Of a stretch of DNA of 64,000 nucleotides, positions 51,464 to 61,112 are shown piece after piece (the first letter of the stretch is position 1; each line of letters opens with the position of its first letter). The DNA comes from Sphingobacterium sp. CZ-2 (lineage in GTDB: Bacteria > Bacteroidota > Bacteroidia > Sphingobacteriales > Sphingobacteriaceae). The notes under the pieces were generated by a model, which saw only the letters and a program-made list of their open reading frames with translations, searched no databases and was not told the DNA's origin. The DNA is taken from NCBI RefSeq assembly GCF_004526235.1, contig NZ_CP038159.1, forward strand, positions 3,782,001 through 3,846,000. Reading direction: 5' to 3'. The translations under genes and the position numbers were made by a program.

Positions 51464-52060
51464 ATGATCCCAGTGGAACTATTAATCGAAAAAGGAGCCA
51501 GCAGCAAAAAATGGAACGCTGGGGAGATTATTTATCGGGAGAACAGTCCTTCCAATTATTACTACCAATTGGAGAGTGGTCGAGTTCGGATCAGTAACTT
51601 TTTGGAGGATGGAAAAGAAGTCCTACACAAAATCGTTTGTGCCAATGAGGGTTTTGGGGAGGTGGCCATTCTGGACGAAGGAGTGCATGTGGTTACCGCC
51701 ATTGCAGATAGCAGCTGCACTATTTTAAAGATCAGTACCGCGGCATTTTTAGAGATATTAAATGAGTATGGAAGTATTCAGCTTATGATTACCAAACAGA
51801 TTGCTAAGGATCTTCGATTTAAACATTTTATTACCAAACTGATCTGTAACCATAGCCCAGAAGAAATCATCTCGGGATTATTAGAGAAGTTGAACGAGGA
51901 GAGGAGATTGATCTGCCCAGAATGTAACCGCTTAATGTTGACCCGACAGCAATTGGCCAACATGACCGGCTTAAGGGTGGAAACCATCATAAGAACCATG
52001 AAAATCATGGAAAAGGAAGAAAAGTTGAATATCGTGCGGGGGAAAGTCTTTGTATGTTAA
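51464..52060 (+). CDS. Crp/Fnr family transcriptional regulator
   Basis: 198 residues. A cyclic-nucleotide-type beta-roll (about 15-105, with WNAGEIIYRENSPSN and GFGEVAIL), a dimerisation helix (105-130), and a winged HTH at about 158-185 with LTRQQLANMTGLRVETIIRTM; Glu173 and Arg177 match the DNA-reading positions of FNR. There is no N-terminal Cys cluster, so it is not an FNR-type Fe-S oxygen sensor; a CPEC pair (151-154) sits just before the HTH. It probably activates the divergent nos run. Confidence 0.92.
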   Translation: MIPVELLIEKGASSKKWNAGEIIYRENSPSNYYYQLESGRVRISNFLEDGKEVLHKIVCANEGFGEVAILDEGVHVVTAIADSSCTILKISTAAFLEILNEYGSIQLMITKQIAKDLRFKHFITKLICNHSPEEIISGLLEKLNEERRLICPECNRLMLTRQQLANMTGLRVETIIRTMKIMEKEEKLNIVRGKVFVC

Positions 52061-53289
52061 AAGCTTTGGGTAATATGAGTTTTAGAAATTGGATACAATG
52101 GAGTGTATTCAATTTTTTGATCGTAGGATTATGGGGTTTTATGATGCGCATGAAATTTCTTTTTCCCTTGCCTTGGATCGATCAGAAAAACATCATGCAT
52201 GCGCATTCCCATTTTGCTTTTGCGGGTTGGGTTTCTCAAGCATTGATGGTTTTTTTGGTTCTAGCTGTACTTGGCTTAGGATCCACCGATAAGGTTCCTA
52301 AAAAATACCAGTCTGTTTTATGGCTTAACCTGTTAAGTTCCTTCTGTATGTTGATTGCTTTTTCAATCACAGGATATGCCTTCTTTTCAATTGCCTTTTC
52401 CTTTTTGGTAGTCTTAGCTTCTTATGGATTTTGTTACATGCTCTGGAAGGATCTTCGATCAAGTAGCCTAACAAAACCGATCATTATCCTTGTAAAAGCC
52501 GCCCTGCTGTTTCATGTACTCAGTTCGATAGGCACCTATGCTTTAGTCTATCTGAAGGTGACCGATCAACTGGATCCCTTGAAACAATTGGCCTCTGTGT
52601 ATTTCTATTTACATTTTCAGTATAATGGCTGGTTTTTCTTTGGCTGTTTTGCCTTGATCAATCAGTGGCTTTCTGAAAGGGTAGGAAAAAACATCATCTC
52701 TGAACGATTTGCCTTAATATATAGTATAACGGTGGTTCCGGCCTATTTTCTTTCCGTTTTATGGTGGAAAGGTTTTCCGGCTTGGTTATACGGGCTATTG
52801 ATTGTAACTGTTATTGTACAACTGTTCTTATGGCTTTCCTTTATAATTCGGGCCATAAAAGTAAAAGCTAAGCCGGGAGAGGCAGGTATCGGAAAAGAAG
52901 TACGGGTAATTTGGACTTGTGTGGCCTTAGCGGTTTGTATGAAATTGGTCTTGCAGGCCGTTTCCATCATCCCATCCTTAAGCCAATTGGTTTATGGTTT
53001 TAGGCCTATTGTTATTGCCTATCTTCACCTCGTCCTTTTGGTGATCATTTCGCTATTTATTTTGGCCTATGCCTTTCAAAAAGGTCTGTTGCTGATCAGA
53101 AAACATATTCAACTCGGCATTTATGGACTGCTTTTGGGTATCTTTTTGAATGAATTCCTATTAATGTTGCAGGGAATAGGCGGCCTGATTCGACATGCCT
53201 ATCCCTACACACATGAAGGACTGTTTTTAGCATCGGGCATTATGGTGCTCAGCCTGCTGCAGATACTTAGAAAGCAACTGAGTAATTAA
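52054..53289 (+). CDS. Heme-copper-oxidase-like multi-pass membrane protein
   Basis: 411 residues with about twelve membrane helices; the start overlaps the regulator stop (ATG at 52054), and an ATG at 52075 is an alternative. The motif MHAHSHFAFAGWVSQALM resembles the heme-ligand helix of cytochrome oxidase subunit I-like proteins and matches the HAH-GW motif of the protein at 42716-43987. A second His cluster is VYFYLHFQYNGWFFFG. No CuB site is evident. Co-transcribed with the regulator; role in N-oxide respiration is inferred. Confidence 0.7.
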   Translation: MLKALGNMSFRNWIQWSVFNFLIVGLWGFMMRMKFLFPLPWIDQKNIMHAHSHFAFAGWVSQALMVFLVLAVLGLGSTDKVPKKYQSVLWLNLLSSFCMLIAFSITGYAFFSIAFSFLVVLASYGFCYMLWKDLRSSSLTKPIIILVKAALLFHVLSSIGTYALVYLKVTDQLDPLKQLASVYFYLHFQYNGWFFFGCFALINQWLSERVGKNIISERFALIYSITVVPAYFLSVLWWKGFPAWLYGLLIVTVIVQLFLWLSFIIRAIKVKAKPGEAGIGKEVRVIWTCVALAVCMKLVLQAVSIIPSLSQLVYGFRPIVIAYLHLVLLVIISLFILAYAFQKGLLLIRKHIQLGIYGLLLGIFLNEFLLMLQGIGGLIRHAYPYTHEGLFLASGIMVLSLLQILRKQLSN

Positions 53290-53813
53290 AGCTTATAGGC
53301 CTTCCTTCTGGCCTTTTCCAGTTCAAGCTCTAATTTTTTGATCTTCAGCATTTCTTTCGAAATTTTATTCATCGCTTTTTCCTGTTCCGTATCAGGCACT
53401 TCCCCTTTACGGTCTAATTTTTCCAATTTCTCTCCGATCTTCTCGATGTTTTTGTGGGTTTTGCTTAATTTCTCCTCCAGATCGGCCACATTTTTCAAAG
53501 CCTTTTCTTTCTCTCTCTTAGCTTTGGCTATTTTCTTCTCTTCCTTCTTTATCTTTTCTAAACGCTTCAACGCATCCTTTTCCGCCTTGATTCTTTTCTT
53601 TTCCGCTTTTTCAGCAGCTTTAATCATCTTAGCTTCTTCTTTTGCCTTTGCAGCAGCCGCTTTTAATTCCGCAGCATTTTCTGTAGTTATTCCGGCATTG
53701 TTGGTTGATTTTACTGTTTGATTGGAGGCAGGTTTTTGCATTTGGGCATGAACCTGTAAGGTGCAGATAGCAAAAAACAGCATAGCTACTGCAGATTTCA
53801 TTCCTTTTTTCAT
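53286..53813 (-). CDS. Secreted Lys/Glu-rich coiled-coil protein
   Basis: 175 residues. A signal peptide (MKKGMKSAVAMLFFAICTLQVHAQ) precedes an almost entirely charged helical part (KAEKKRIKAEKDALKRLEKI and similar), forming long coiled coils. No domain or cysteine gives a clue to function; it may be a structural or chaperone-like periplasmic protein. The stop overlaps that of the convergent membrane-protein gene by 4 bp. Confidence 0.65.
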   Translation of the reverse strand: MKKGMKSAVAMLFFAICTLQVHAQMQKPASNQTVKSTNNAGITTENAAELKAAAAKAKEEAKMIKAAEKAEKKRIKAEKDALKRLEKIKKEEKKIAKAKREKEKALKNVADLEEKLSKTHKNIEKIGEKLEKLDRKGEVPDTEQEKAMNKISKEMLKIKKLELELEKARRKAYKL

Positions 53814-53953
53814 TGTTTGAGTTAATAAATGATCTGTTAAATAATGATCAATATTAACATTTTGCCGAAACTCAATAAAGTTAATTGGTAAGAATTTTAG
53901 CTATTTGTAGATGGAATACGATGCCTCCAAGGCAACCCTATGCTTATAAACCC

Positions 53954-53988
53954 AAAAAAGGCGCCTTTCCCAGAAGGAAAAAACGCCT
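53954..53988 (-). terminator. Rho-independent terminator of the susD-like gene
   Basis: Read on the minus strand, AGGCG (53988-53984) pairs with CGCCT (53963-53959), with further inner pairing of TTCC and GGGAA, and a T6 run (plus-strand A residues 53954-53959) follows. Confidence 0.75.
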
Positions 53989-54014
53989 AATTCACCTATA
54001 CTATTAAACTTATT

Positions 54015-55601
54015 CTATTGTTTATCCCACCAGACCCTACCGGTCAGGTTATCCCCTCCTGGAATGGCGGCTCCAGCGGCTTTGTAATATTCTGCATTGG
54101 AGTTTGCAGCTTCAGAAACGGGATATGGGAAGCGTCTAGGGATCTGACCCTGTGTATCGCTTGTGGAGTATACGATCGGAACCAGTTCTGGAAATCCAGT
54201 CCTGCGCCAATTTGCCCATGATTCATAAAAATTTAAGGCTGTATTTTGATGCACCCAATACTGTATGCCGATCTGTTTTAGTCCTTCGGTTAAAGGATGT
54301 GCATTGGCATACGCTTCTGCCGCTGCATCGGTAATCGCCAAGGCAGGATCATATTGTCCGAGAAAGGTAATTCCCGATTTTATGCCGTTTTTATAGTAGG
54401 TGCTCGCCGCGGCACCTATTCCCCAACGTTGGGAAGCTTCGGCAGACAAGAGCTCCGATTCACTATAGGTTAGGATAAACGTTATTCCATTTCTTTTGAT
54501 CATACCCGGATGCGGGGAAGAGTAATCTGGCATGGTTGTATAAGAAGGGTGTGAACCAATTCGATAGGCTGGATTATTCCCCAAATCCTTACCATTGGGC
54601 ATTCCTTTTTGTTGGGCCGGATCGCTTACATAATTCGGGTTCATCTCTTTCACCCCATCGCTCATCCATAACTTGCTCACAGCAACATTGATACGCGGGT
54701 CGTTTTTGCTTTTGAGTGCATTGATAAAGGTATCGGACCATTTTACGTAATAATGCTCTTGCCCACCATCACCCAATAATACCTGACTATTTCTATTCTG
54801 GGTAACACGGGCACCGGATTCATCATGCTTTAAAAAAGCATTTTCACCATTGCCCTGTAAGGTTTTTCCGATGACCTTGGTTGCATATGCCTTGGCAGTC
54901 GCCTCATCCACTTTGGTCAATCGCATGGCCAATCGTAGGATCAGCGAGTTTCCAAAACGCTTCCATTTGTCTAGATTGCCATCATAGATTACATCGCCAC
55001 TTACCTGATCAGCTGCTGCATCCAATTTAGAAACCGCATCTTCCAGTTCCTTGAGCATATCCATATAGATATCCTGTTGCTTATCATACTTTGTGGACAA
55101 GTTTTTCATGTAGTAGCCTTGTCCAGCCTCTGAATAGGGAATATCTCCATATAGATCTGTCAAACGGGCAAAGACCAACGCCTTCCAGATACGCGCAACC
55201 TGATGTAGGTTTTTATATTTTGGATTGGTCTTGGTGACTTCCACCACATCGACTATGGGCTTGACCTGTTCGGCATAAGCTCTTTCCCAATAAGCGGAAG
55301 TATACCAAGGGGTATTGAGGTATTTATCGCCTGCCCAATAACTCACCACCGAAGATAGTCCCTGCATCATCGTCCCGGCATAGATTAGGTTTGCCCGCCA
55401 GGTTTCGTATGCAAAATCTATACTCCCGGTATAGGTCAATTGCGCGGTGCTAAAGGTAAAATTAGGATCGAAATTGGTTGGACCATAAGCCACTGGATCC
55501 GTATTTATCTGTTCAAAATCCTTCGTACAGCTCTGGAATATCGCAGCACCTGCAAACAGGATTAGGCCCATTATTTTTAGTGATTTCGTTTTCATTTTCA
55601 T
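54015..55601 (-). CDS. SusD/RagB-like outer-membrane lipoprotein
   Basis: 528 residues. Lipoprotein signal ending IFQSC (Cys near 25) followed by KDFEQINTDP, a typical SusD-like_2 opening. The helical TPR scaffold has the repeats KYKNLHQVARIWKALVFARL (start) and WKRFGNSLILRLAMRL; the C-terminal region ends RRTGFPELVPIVY. It caps the SusC-like barrel and binds the incoming nutrient. It lies 7 bp after the SusC-like gene. No glycosidase or sulfatase nearby identifies the substrate; peptides or sugars are both possible. Confidence 0.92.
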   Translation of the reverse strand: MKMKTKSLKIMGLILFAGAAIFQSCTKDFEQINTDPVAYGPTNFDPNFTFSTAQLTYTGSIDFAYETWRANLIYAGTMMQGLSSVVSYWAGDKYLNTPWYTSAYWERAYAEQVKPIVDVVEVTKTNPKYKNLHQVARIWKALVFARLTDLYGDIPYSEAGQGYYMKNLSTKYDKQQDIYMDMLKELEDAVSKLDAAADQVSGDVIYDGNLDKWKRFGNSLILRLAMRLTKVDEATAKAYATKVIGKTLQGNGENAFLKHDESGARVTQNRNSQVLLGDGGQEHYYVKWSDTFINALKSKNDPRINVAVSKLWMSDGVKEMNPNYVSDPAQQKGMPNGKDLGNNPAYRIGSHPSYTTMPDYSSPHPGMIKRNGITFILTYSESELLSAEASQRWGIGAAASTYYKNGIKSGITFLGQYDPALAITDAAAEAYANAHPLTEGLKQIGIQYWVHQNTALNFYESWANWRRTGFPELVPIVYSTSDTQGQIPRRFPYPVSEAANSNAEYYKAAGAAIPGGDNLTGRVWWDKQ

Positions 55602-55608
55602 TCAGGAA

Positions 55609-58600
55609 TTAAAATTTAACATTGAGGTTAAGGCCGAAGGTTCTTGCCGGAGGCATCCCTCCGAGCTCAAGACCAGGGAAAGTAGCATTGTAACTCGATT
55701 CAGGGTCGATATTATCTGTTTTCTTCATCAGAATAAACAGGTTCCTCCCCACGAAACTAACATTCAATGCTTTGATCCGGTCATTGAACAACTTTCCAGG
55801 AAAACTATATCCTAAGGTCAATTGCCTAAATTTGATGAAACTAGCATCATTGACAAATAAATGGGAAGCATTATTGGCGGTATTCTCATAGAATTTTGGT
55901 GCAAGGTTGCCCAATTCTTCCCTGTTTTCCAGGGTTGCTTTGTGCAATCCCTTGATATAACCCAAGTAATCTGTTCCGGAGAATAATTTACCTCCGAATT
56001 TACCATCGATCAAAAATCCAAGGTTTATATTTTTATAACTGAATTCATTGTTCCATCCGGCAAACCACTTGTTATAGGCAGACCCAAAAGCCTTCAAATC
56101 GCCCTGTTTTGGCGTTCCATCAGCATTTTTTACGATCTGTCCTTGATCATCATAAGCATAATCAAAGGCGACGATCTGTCCCATGGCCATTCCTGGAATA
56201 TTCTTTAGGAACCCAACCCCTGAACGGGAGGTGGCTACCAATTGTTCATCCAAACCATCTGCCAAAGAGATCACTTTATTATCATTGAAGGTCATGTTCA
56301 AGGAACTGGTCCACGAAAATTGGTCGTTCTTAATAGGAGTCCCCGTAATCAATGCTTCAACACCTTTGTTTTCGATGGATCCGGAATTCAAAACGGATTG
56401 GGCATAGCCCACAGAAGTAGGGATCGTGACCCGGATAATCTCATCTTCAGAGCGTTTTTTATACCAGGTCAAGTCCAGACTTAAACGATCATTAAAGAAA
56501 CGAATATCCGTTCCGATTTCCAGCTCTGATGCTTTGGAAGGTTTTAAACTGGAATTTGGGATGTAATCATAAGAGATCTGACCAAGAGGCGCTCCGTTTA
56601 AAGATTCGCTTTTGAAATTATAGGTCAACGCGGTTTGATAGGGATCTGTAGCTTGACCTACAACCGCATATCCCGCACGAAGTTTCCCAAAACTGATCGA
56701 GTTGGACTCCAATAATTCGGAGAATACAAATGATCCACTTAAAGATGGGTAAACCACGTTCAGTTTATTGTTCAACCCAGGGGCAGCCAAGGTAGAGAAC
56801 CAATCAGACCGGACACTTCCTGTTAAATACAGGTAATCTTTATAGGCCAATTCCATCGTCCCATAAACGGATTGCATTTCCTGCTCGGATTCTGCATAGG
56901 CAACCGATTTATTCTTTAAGCCTACAATGGTATGTACACCTGGAACCAAGAAACGCGTACCTTGGTTGGTGGTGATGTCTGATTTGGTATTGCGGTAACT
57001 CGCACCTATATTAGGTGTTAAGCCAAAATCTTCTGCCAAGGAGAAGGATTTACCGATCAACATATCCGCATTGACATCGGAGAAACGCATCTTTTGTGAC
57101 ACAAGATTGTTCGGCGCCGAATAGGCCAATCCTTCCGGGAACACACTAAAATAACTGTTGGTATAGTAGTCCTGTCCTGCACGTCCTTGGATGAACAGTC
57201 CATTAGCCAGGGTATAACGGGCAGAAAGGGAACTGATCAGACGGTTTCTGTCGGTATTATTCACGATCTCATAGGCCGCGAAATAGGGATTGGTATCCCA
57301 AGGGTTTCCTTTATTATAAGGTATTTCTTGTCCTGCATCAGTTTTCCAAGGTTTCAGATCGCGGATATCCACGCTGGTTGGTAAAAATACCGCATTATAA
57401 TTGGCACTACCTGCCCCATCGGAAAGCATCGGGCGGTTTTTGGCATCTTCGATGATATAGTTGGCCCGAGCATCTATCTTCAATCGGTTGATGGGTTCAA
57501 AAGTGCCGGTCAAACTATAGGATTGTCTATCCAAGCCTGAATTTGGCATGATGGACTTATTCCTCAGGTCACTAATGGACAAGCGCAAGGCTCCTCCTTC
57601 AAAGGATTTATTCAGGGCCAATGAATTGGTCCAGGTATGCCCATTGTCATAGAAATTTTCAATATTGTCTTTTTGGGCGATGTAGGGTCTGGAAATACCA
57701 TCAAACTGCGGGACACTGGAACCATCCAGTCTGGCTCCCCAACTTGATCCGCCAACTTGGGCTGCTGCTGCGCCATCCGCCGGTTTTTCTCCATTGGTTC
57801 CCTGGCCATACACATATTGCCAATCCGTGCGGTCCATCACTTGCTCCAGAACGAAGTTACTGCTGAACTCGATGCCAGATCCTTTGCCAGACTTGGTGGT
57901 GATCAAAATTACCCCCGCTTTTGCGCGTGAGCCATATAATGCGGATGCCGCTGCGCCTTTCAGTACAGAAATGCTTTCAATATCATCGGGGTTGATATTC
58001 CCGATGGCATCTCCCATATCCGGTGCATTATCCCATTGGCTACCTTTATTGCCATTCGGATTGGTATTGATGATGCCGGATGGAGAGTTCTCCATAGGCA
58101 CTCCATTGATTACATATAAGGGTTGATTGGTTTGGCTTAAACTGGATGCGCCCCGGATGATCACACTGGTCGCCGAGCCCACTCCACCAGCGGTAGAGGT
58201 AACATCCAATCCCGCAACTTTACCAACCAAGGCGTTTGCCACGTTGTTTTCACGAGCCTGGGTCAGGCTTTCCCCGTTTACCTGGGTTACAGAATAACCC
58301 AATGTTCTTTTCTCGCGGGTGATACCCAATGCCGTCACCACCACTTCGTTCAACATCATCTGATCTGGAACCAATTCAATTTTTAAGTTGGTCTCAGCAC
58401 CCAGAGTAATCTCTTTAGAGGTAAATCCGGTATAGGAAATCACCAAAACAGCTCCTGAAGTAGCCTCCATTTCAAACTGTCCGTTCAGGTCCGTTGCTTT
58501 TGCAATGGAAGATCCTTTCAAGCGGATGGTTGCTCCAGCCAATGGATGACCTTCCAGATCTGTTACCAAACCCTTTACCGTCTGCAGTTTTTGCTGATTG

Positions 58601-58953
58601 ACAACGACCAAACCCGATTCGGAGACACTGAAAGCCAATCCATTCTTTTTGAACAGTTGAGGCAGCAGGTCCAACACCAGTTCATTTTCCACGGAAAGGC
58701 TCATTTCTTTGGAGAAATTCTTAATTCCCGGGTTGAAAACGAAGTAATAGTCGCTCTGATCCTCAATTAATTTGAGGATTCGGCTCAGTTTTGTTTTCTG
58801 TACATCGAGGGTTACTTTCTGCTGGGAATATACATTCCCTTTCACATTGAGCAGAAACAATAAAATCATAATCAAGGTTAGTTTCATTCGGATAATGAAT
58901 CTAAAGTACAAGCGCCGGTTAGAATGCACTTGCAACAAGTCATTTTTAATCAT
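55609..58953 (-). CDS. SusC-like TonB-dependent receptor with STN domain
   Basis: 1114 residues. The N-terminal leader (NRRLYFRFIIRMKLTLIMIL) carries a hydrophobic signal; an STN domain (about 55-120: KLSRILKLIEDQSDYYFVF) allows signalling to a FecR protein; a CarboxypepD_reg domain (GLVTDLEGHPLAGATIRLKG) and a plug (INPDDIESISVLKGAAASAL) follow, then the barrel ending LNLNVKF. The STN domain and the neighbouring FecR and ECF genes indicate substrate-triggered transcription. Forms a nutrient importer with the SusD-like protein. Confidence 0.93.
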   Translation of the reverse strand: MIKNDLLQVHSNRRLYFRFIIRMKLTLIMILLFLLNVKGNVYSQQKVTLDVQKTKLSRILKLIEDQSDYYFVFNPGIKNFSKEMSLSVENELVLDLLPQLFKKNGLAFSVSESGLVVVNQQKLQTVKGLVTDLEGHPLAGATIRLKGSSIAKATDLNGQFEMEATSGAVLVISYTGFTSKEITLGAETNLKIELVPDQMMLNEVVVTALGITREKRTLGYSVTQVNGESLTQARENNVANALVGKVAGLDVTSTAGGVGSATSVIIRGASSLSQTNQPLYVINGVPMENSPSGIINTNPNGNKGSQWDNAPDMGDAIGNINPDDIESISVLKGAAASALYGSRAKAGVILITTKSGKGSGIEFSSNFVLEQVMDRTDWQYVYGQGTNGEKPADGAAAAQVGGSSWGARLDGSSVPQFDGISRPYIAQKDNIENFYDNGHTWTNSLALNKSFEGGALRLSISDLRNKSIMPNSGLDRQSYSLTGTFEPINRLKIDARANYIIEDAKNRPMLSDGAGSANYNAVFLPTSVDIRDLKPWKTDAGQEIPYNKGNPWDTNPYFAAYEIVNNTDRNRLISSLSARYTLANGLFIQGRAGQDYYTNSYFSVFPEGLAYSAPNNLVSQKMRFSDVNADMLIGKSFSLAEDFGLTPNIGASYRNTKSDITTNQGTRFLVPGVHTIVGLKNKSVAYAESEQEMQSVYGTMELAYKDYLYLTGSVRSDWFSTLAAPGLNNKLNVVYPSLSGSFVFSELLESNSISFGKLRAGYAVVGQATDPYQTALTYNFKSESLNGAPLGQISYDYIPNSSLKPSKASELEIGTDIRFFNDRLSLDLTWYKKRSEDEIIRVTIPTSVGYAQSVLNSGSIENKGVEALITGTPIKNDQFSWTSSLNMTFNDNKVISLADGLDEQLVATSRSGVGFLKNIPGMAMGQIVAFDYAYDDQGQIVKNADGTPKQGDLKAFGSAYNKWFAGWNNEFSYKNINLGFLIDGKFGGKLFSGTDYLGYIKGLHKATLENREELGNLAPKFYENTANNASHLFVNDASFIKFRQLTLGYSFPGKLFNDRIKALNVSFVGRNLFILMKKTDNIDPESSYNATFPGLELGGMPPARTFGLNLNVKF

Positions 58954-58981
58954 ATTTTAGTACTTGGTTAATTTTATACTT

Positions 58982-59009
58982 GGCAGACACATGGTCAGAT
59001 GTGGCTGCC
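58982..59009. other. Hairpin between the FecR and SusC-like genes
   Basis: GGCAGACACAT (58982-58992) pairs with ATGTGGCTGCC (58999-59009) with one mismatch around GGTCAG. It lies next to the stem at 59025-59052. No T-tract, so it might be a leader structure of the SusC-like mRNA. Confidence 0.5.
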
Positions 59010-59024
59010 TACTTTAATCGATTC

Positions 59025-59052
59025 AAAGGATAGTGTTAGCGCACTATCCTTT
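59025..59052 (-). terminator. Hairpin after the FecR gene
   Basis: AAAGGATAGTG (59025-59035) and CACTATCCTTT (59042-59052) form an 11-bp perfect stem around TTAGCG, directly after the fecR stop. The T-tract is only three bases, so termination may be partial and allow read-through into the SusC-like gene. Confidence 0.5.
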
Positions 59053-59053
59053 C

Positions 59054-60148
59054 TTAGTTTTCTGAAATAGTTATTTTCTTACCATAAATCTTGAAATTAA
59101 AAGGTTGAACATCTTGCAATGCTTTTAAAGCTTCCTGAATACTTTCGTTGCTGAAGGTGGCGGTGAAACGATAGTCTTTGATTTTCTCACCAGCCAATTC
59201 AATTTCCACATCATACCATCTTTCCAACATATATTTTACCTCTTCAAAATCTTGATCGGCCATCACCAATCGCCCGTTCTTCCAGGCAATGTCGTTGATC
59301 TCCTCCGCAGCAAGATCTTCCACCAGTTCATGGATGACGATCTCTTTTGCACCTTGCTGTTTTGGGGAAGATAACTTTTGCTCTTCCATCGGAATTAATT
59401 TGGAGGACCGTTGGATGGATACCCTTTGATTCGGTCTGATCAAAATGGCATTGCCATTTTTACCTTTACTGTGCATCTCAATCAACCCTTCCAACAGAAA
59501 AGCTTCGGATTCACTGGCTTCTGGATAGGTTTTCACATTGAATACGGTACCTAATACCTTAATATCAAAATCTTCCGTTTCCACCAGGAATGGTTTTTCG
59601 GCATCCTTCTGCACCTCAAAAAAACCTTCACCAATTAATTTTACCCGACGTTCATGTTGATTGAAATCTTCGGAAAGCTGCAATTGGCTCGCTGCATTTA
59701 ATTTAACAACCGTTCCATCGGGCAATGTAAATTCCTTTTTCTCGCCTTTCTTAGTGCTGAGGTTTTGCTGACTAAATACGACTGCAGTAGAAACTGTCCC
59801 ATCTTTTTCCAGATTTAGAAAATAATAACCAACACTTAATACCGCCAGGAGAACAGCAGCTATGGATGCCCATTTCCAATAGTTAATGATTGGTGTCGGT
59901 TTTTGATATGTGGTTTTATCTGTTACTGTTTGCTTAAATTGATGAAGCTGTTTTTGGATTGGTCTACGGTTGGCACTTAATATCTGATAAAGGCGTTTGG
60001 CCCTATCTATGGTTTCCGCTTGGTGGGGATTGTTTTTCAGGTAATTTTCCCAATATTGAATGCTAAGATCATTCTCTTCTCCACAATACTGCTGGAAAAT
60101 AGGATCTATCAAGAAATCTTCGATCTCCACAAATTTATGTTCTTTCAT
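59054..60148 (-). CDS. FecR family anti-sigma factor
   Basis: 364 residues. A cytoplasmic N-terminal part (about 1-85) with PHQAETIDRAKRLYQIL, one membrane helix (about 88-107: WKWASIAAVLLAVLSVGYYF), then the periplasmic FecR domain (SQQNLSTKKGEKKEFTLPDG, FEVQKDAEKPFLV) and a C-terminal STN-like region. It inhibits the ECF sigma factor encoded upstream until the SusC-like receptor signals through its STN domain. Confidence 0.93.
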   Translation of the reverse strand: MKEHKFVEIEDFLIDPIFQQYCGEENDLSIQYWENYLKNNPHQAETIDRAKRLYQILSANRRPIQKQLHQFKQTVTDKTTYQKPTPIINYWKWASIAAVLLAVLSVGYYFLNLEKDGTVSTAVVFSQQNLSTKKGEKKEFTLPDGTVVKLNAASQLQLSEDFNQHERRVKLIGEGFFEVQKDAEKPFLVETEDFDIKVLGTVFNVKTYPEASESEAFLLEGLIEMHSKGKNGNAILIRPNQRVSIQRSSKLIPMEEQKLSSPKQQGAKEIVIHELVEDLAAEEINDIAWKNGRLVMADQDFEEVKYMLERWYDVEIELAGEKIKDYRFTATFSNESIQEALKALQDVQPFNFKIYGKKITISEN

Positions 60149-60269
60149 TCTTTAGGCGTTTACTATATAGTACCGGAAAAGCATCGTATTGCCTAAGAGA
60201 AATTTAAAGTTTTTTTATCATGGCTGAATATCAGACACTTAACTTATTAAAAAACTGGATTTTAGAACA

Positions 60270-60827
60270 TCAATAGTCATAGAATTCCTGTCGCATGATC
60301 TTTAGGGCATCATACAAGGTATTATAACAGGTCTTGACGGACATATTCGTTATTTCAGCAATCTTTTCATAGCCCAGATTCTCAAAAAACTTTAATTGAA
60401 CAACCTGCTTTTGTCGAAAGGTGAGCTTAGCGAGGGCAGCTTTCAATTTTAATTGTACGATTTCATCCGATTGTACCCGAATAATAAATTCATCGTAGGG
60501 CATTTCTGTCCACTCATCCTGCTCGACCAATAATTTTACGGCATTGGAAAGTTTCTCCTGGCGTTCCAAGAGGCGGATAATCTTTCTTTTCAGGATGGTA
60601 ATCAGGTAGGACGGAACGTTCTCCACTCGATCTAGGTGATCTCTTCGTTCCCAGATAGAGAGAAAAACATCATCTGTGGCATCGTTGGCCAGTTCCGAAT
60701 CACCAAAAGTTTTAATGGCAAATCGAACCAATTCGGGGTACAGTTTTGCATAGAGATCAAAATACGCTTCCTCTTCTCCAGAACGTATTCTTTCCCACAT
60801 AAGCTTATACTGCATATTTTCCCTCAT
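60270..60827 (-). CDS. ECF RNA polymerase sigma factor
   Basis: 185 residues, SigmaW/RpoE-like family of Bacteroidetes type. Region 2: EAYFDLYAKLYPELVRFAIK, ANDATDDVFLSIWERRDHL. Region 4: LTFRQKQVVQLKFFENLGYEKIAEITNMSVKTCYNTLYDALKI (quoted as LTFRQKQVVQLKFF and SVKTCYNTLYDALK). It should direct transcription of the SusC/SusD genes when released from FecR. 121 bp separate it from fecR. Confidence 0.94.
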   Translation of the reverse strand: MRENMQYKLMWERIRSGEEEAYFDLYAKLYPELVRFAIKTFGDSELANDATDDVFLSIWERRDHLDRVENVPSYLITILKRKIIRLLERQEKLSNAVKLLVEQDEWTEMPYDEFIIRVQSDEIVQLKLKAALAKLTFRQKQVVQLKFFENLGYEKIAEITNMSVKTCYNTLYDALKIMRQEFYDY

Positions 60828-61112
60828 TATTGGTTTATATATGATTTGGTCCTCTATATTATGTTGTGCAACCGCCTAAGTTGGTTAATTTTTACGAATT
60901 TCCATAAGCTTCTGGCATTTTTTATCTTGAAATGACCTCCTTCGATTTATTCTTATCCTAAGCCTTTATTTTTCTTTCTTTTTGTTACTTATTTCCGTGT
61001 TTATACCAAAAAATCGATAAATATTAAAATTAAATTAACGTTTTTTAAAATATTTAATATAACTTTAATATAAACATAATAAAACCTAAATACCCTTTAG
61101 AGGGGGATTCAA

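Noticed and set aside
53338-53721. Plus-strand open frame opposite the coiled-coil gene
   Set aside because: It is a Ser/Phe-rich mirror of Lys/Glu codons with no start signal; same for the Ser/Ala-rich and Phe/Leu-rich frames opposite the PspC tail (20643-20973).
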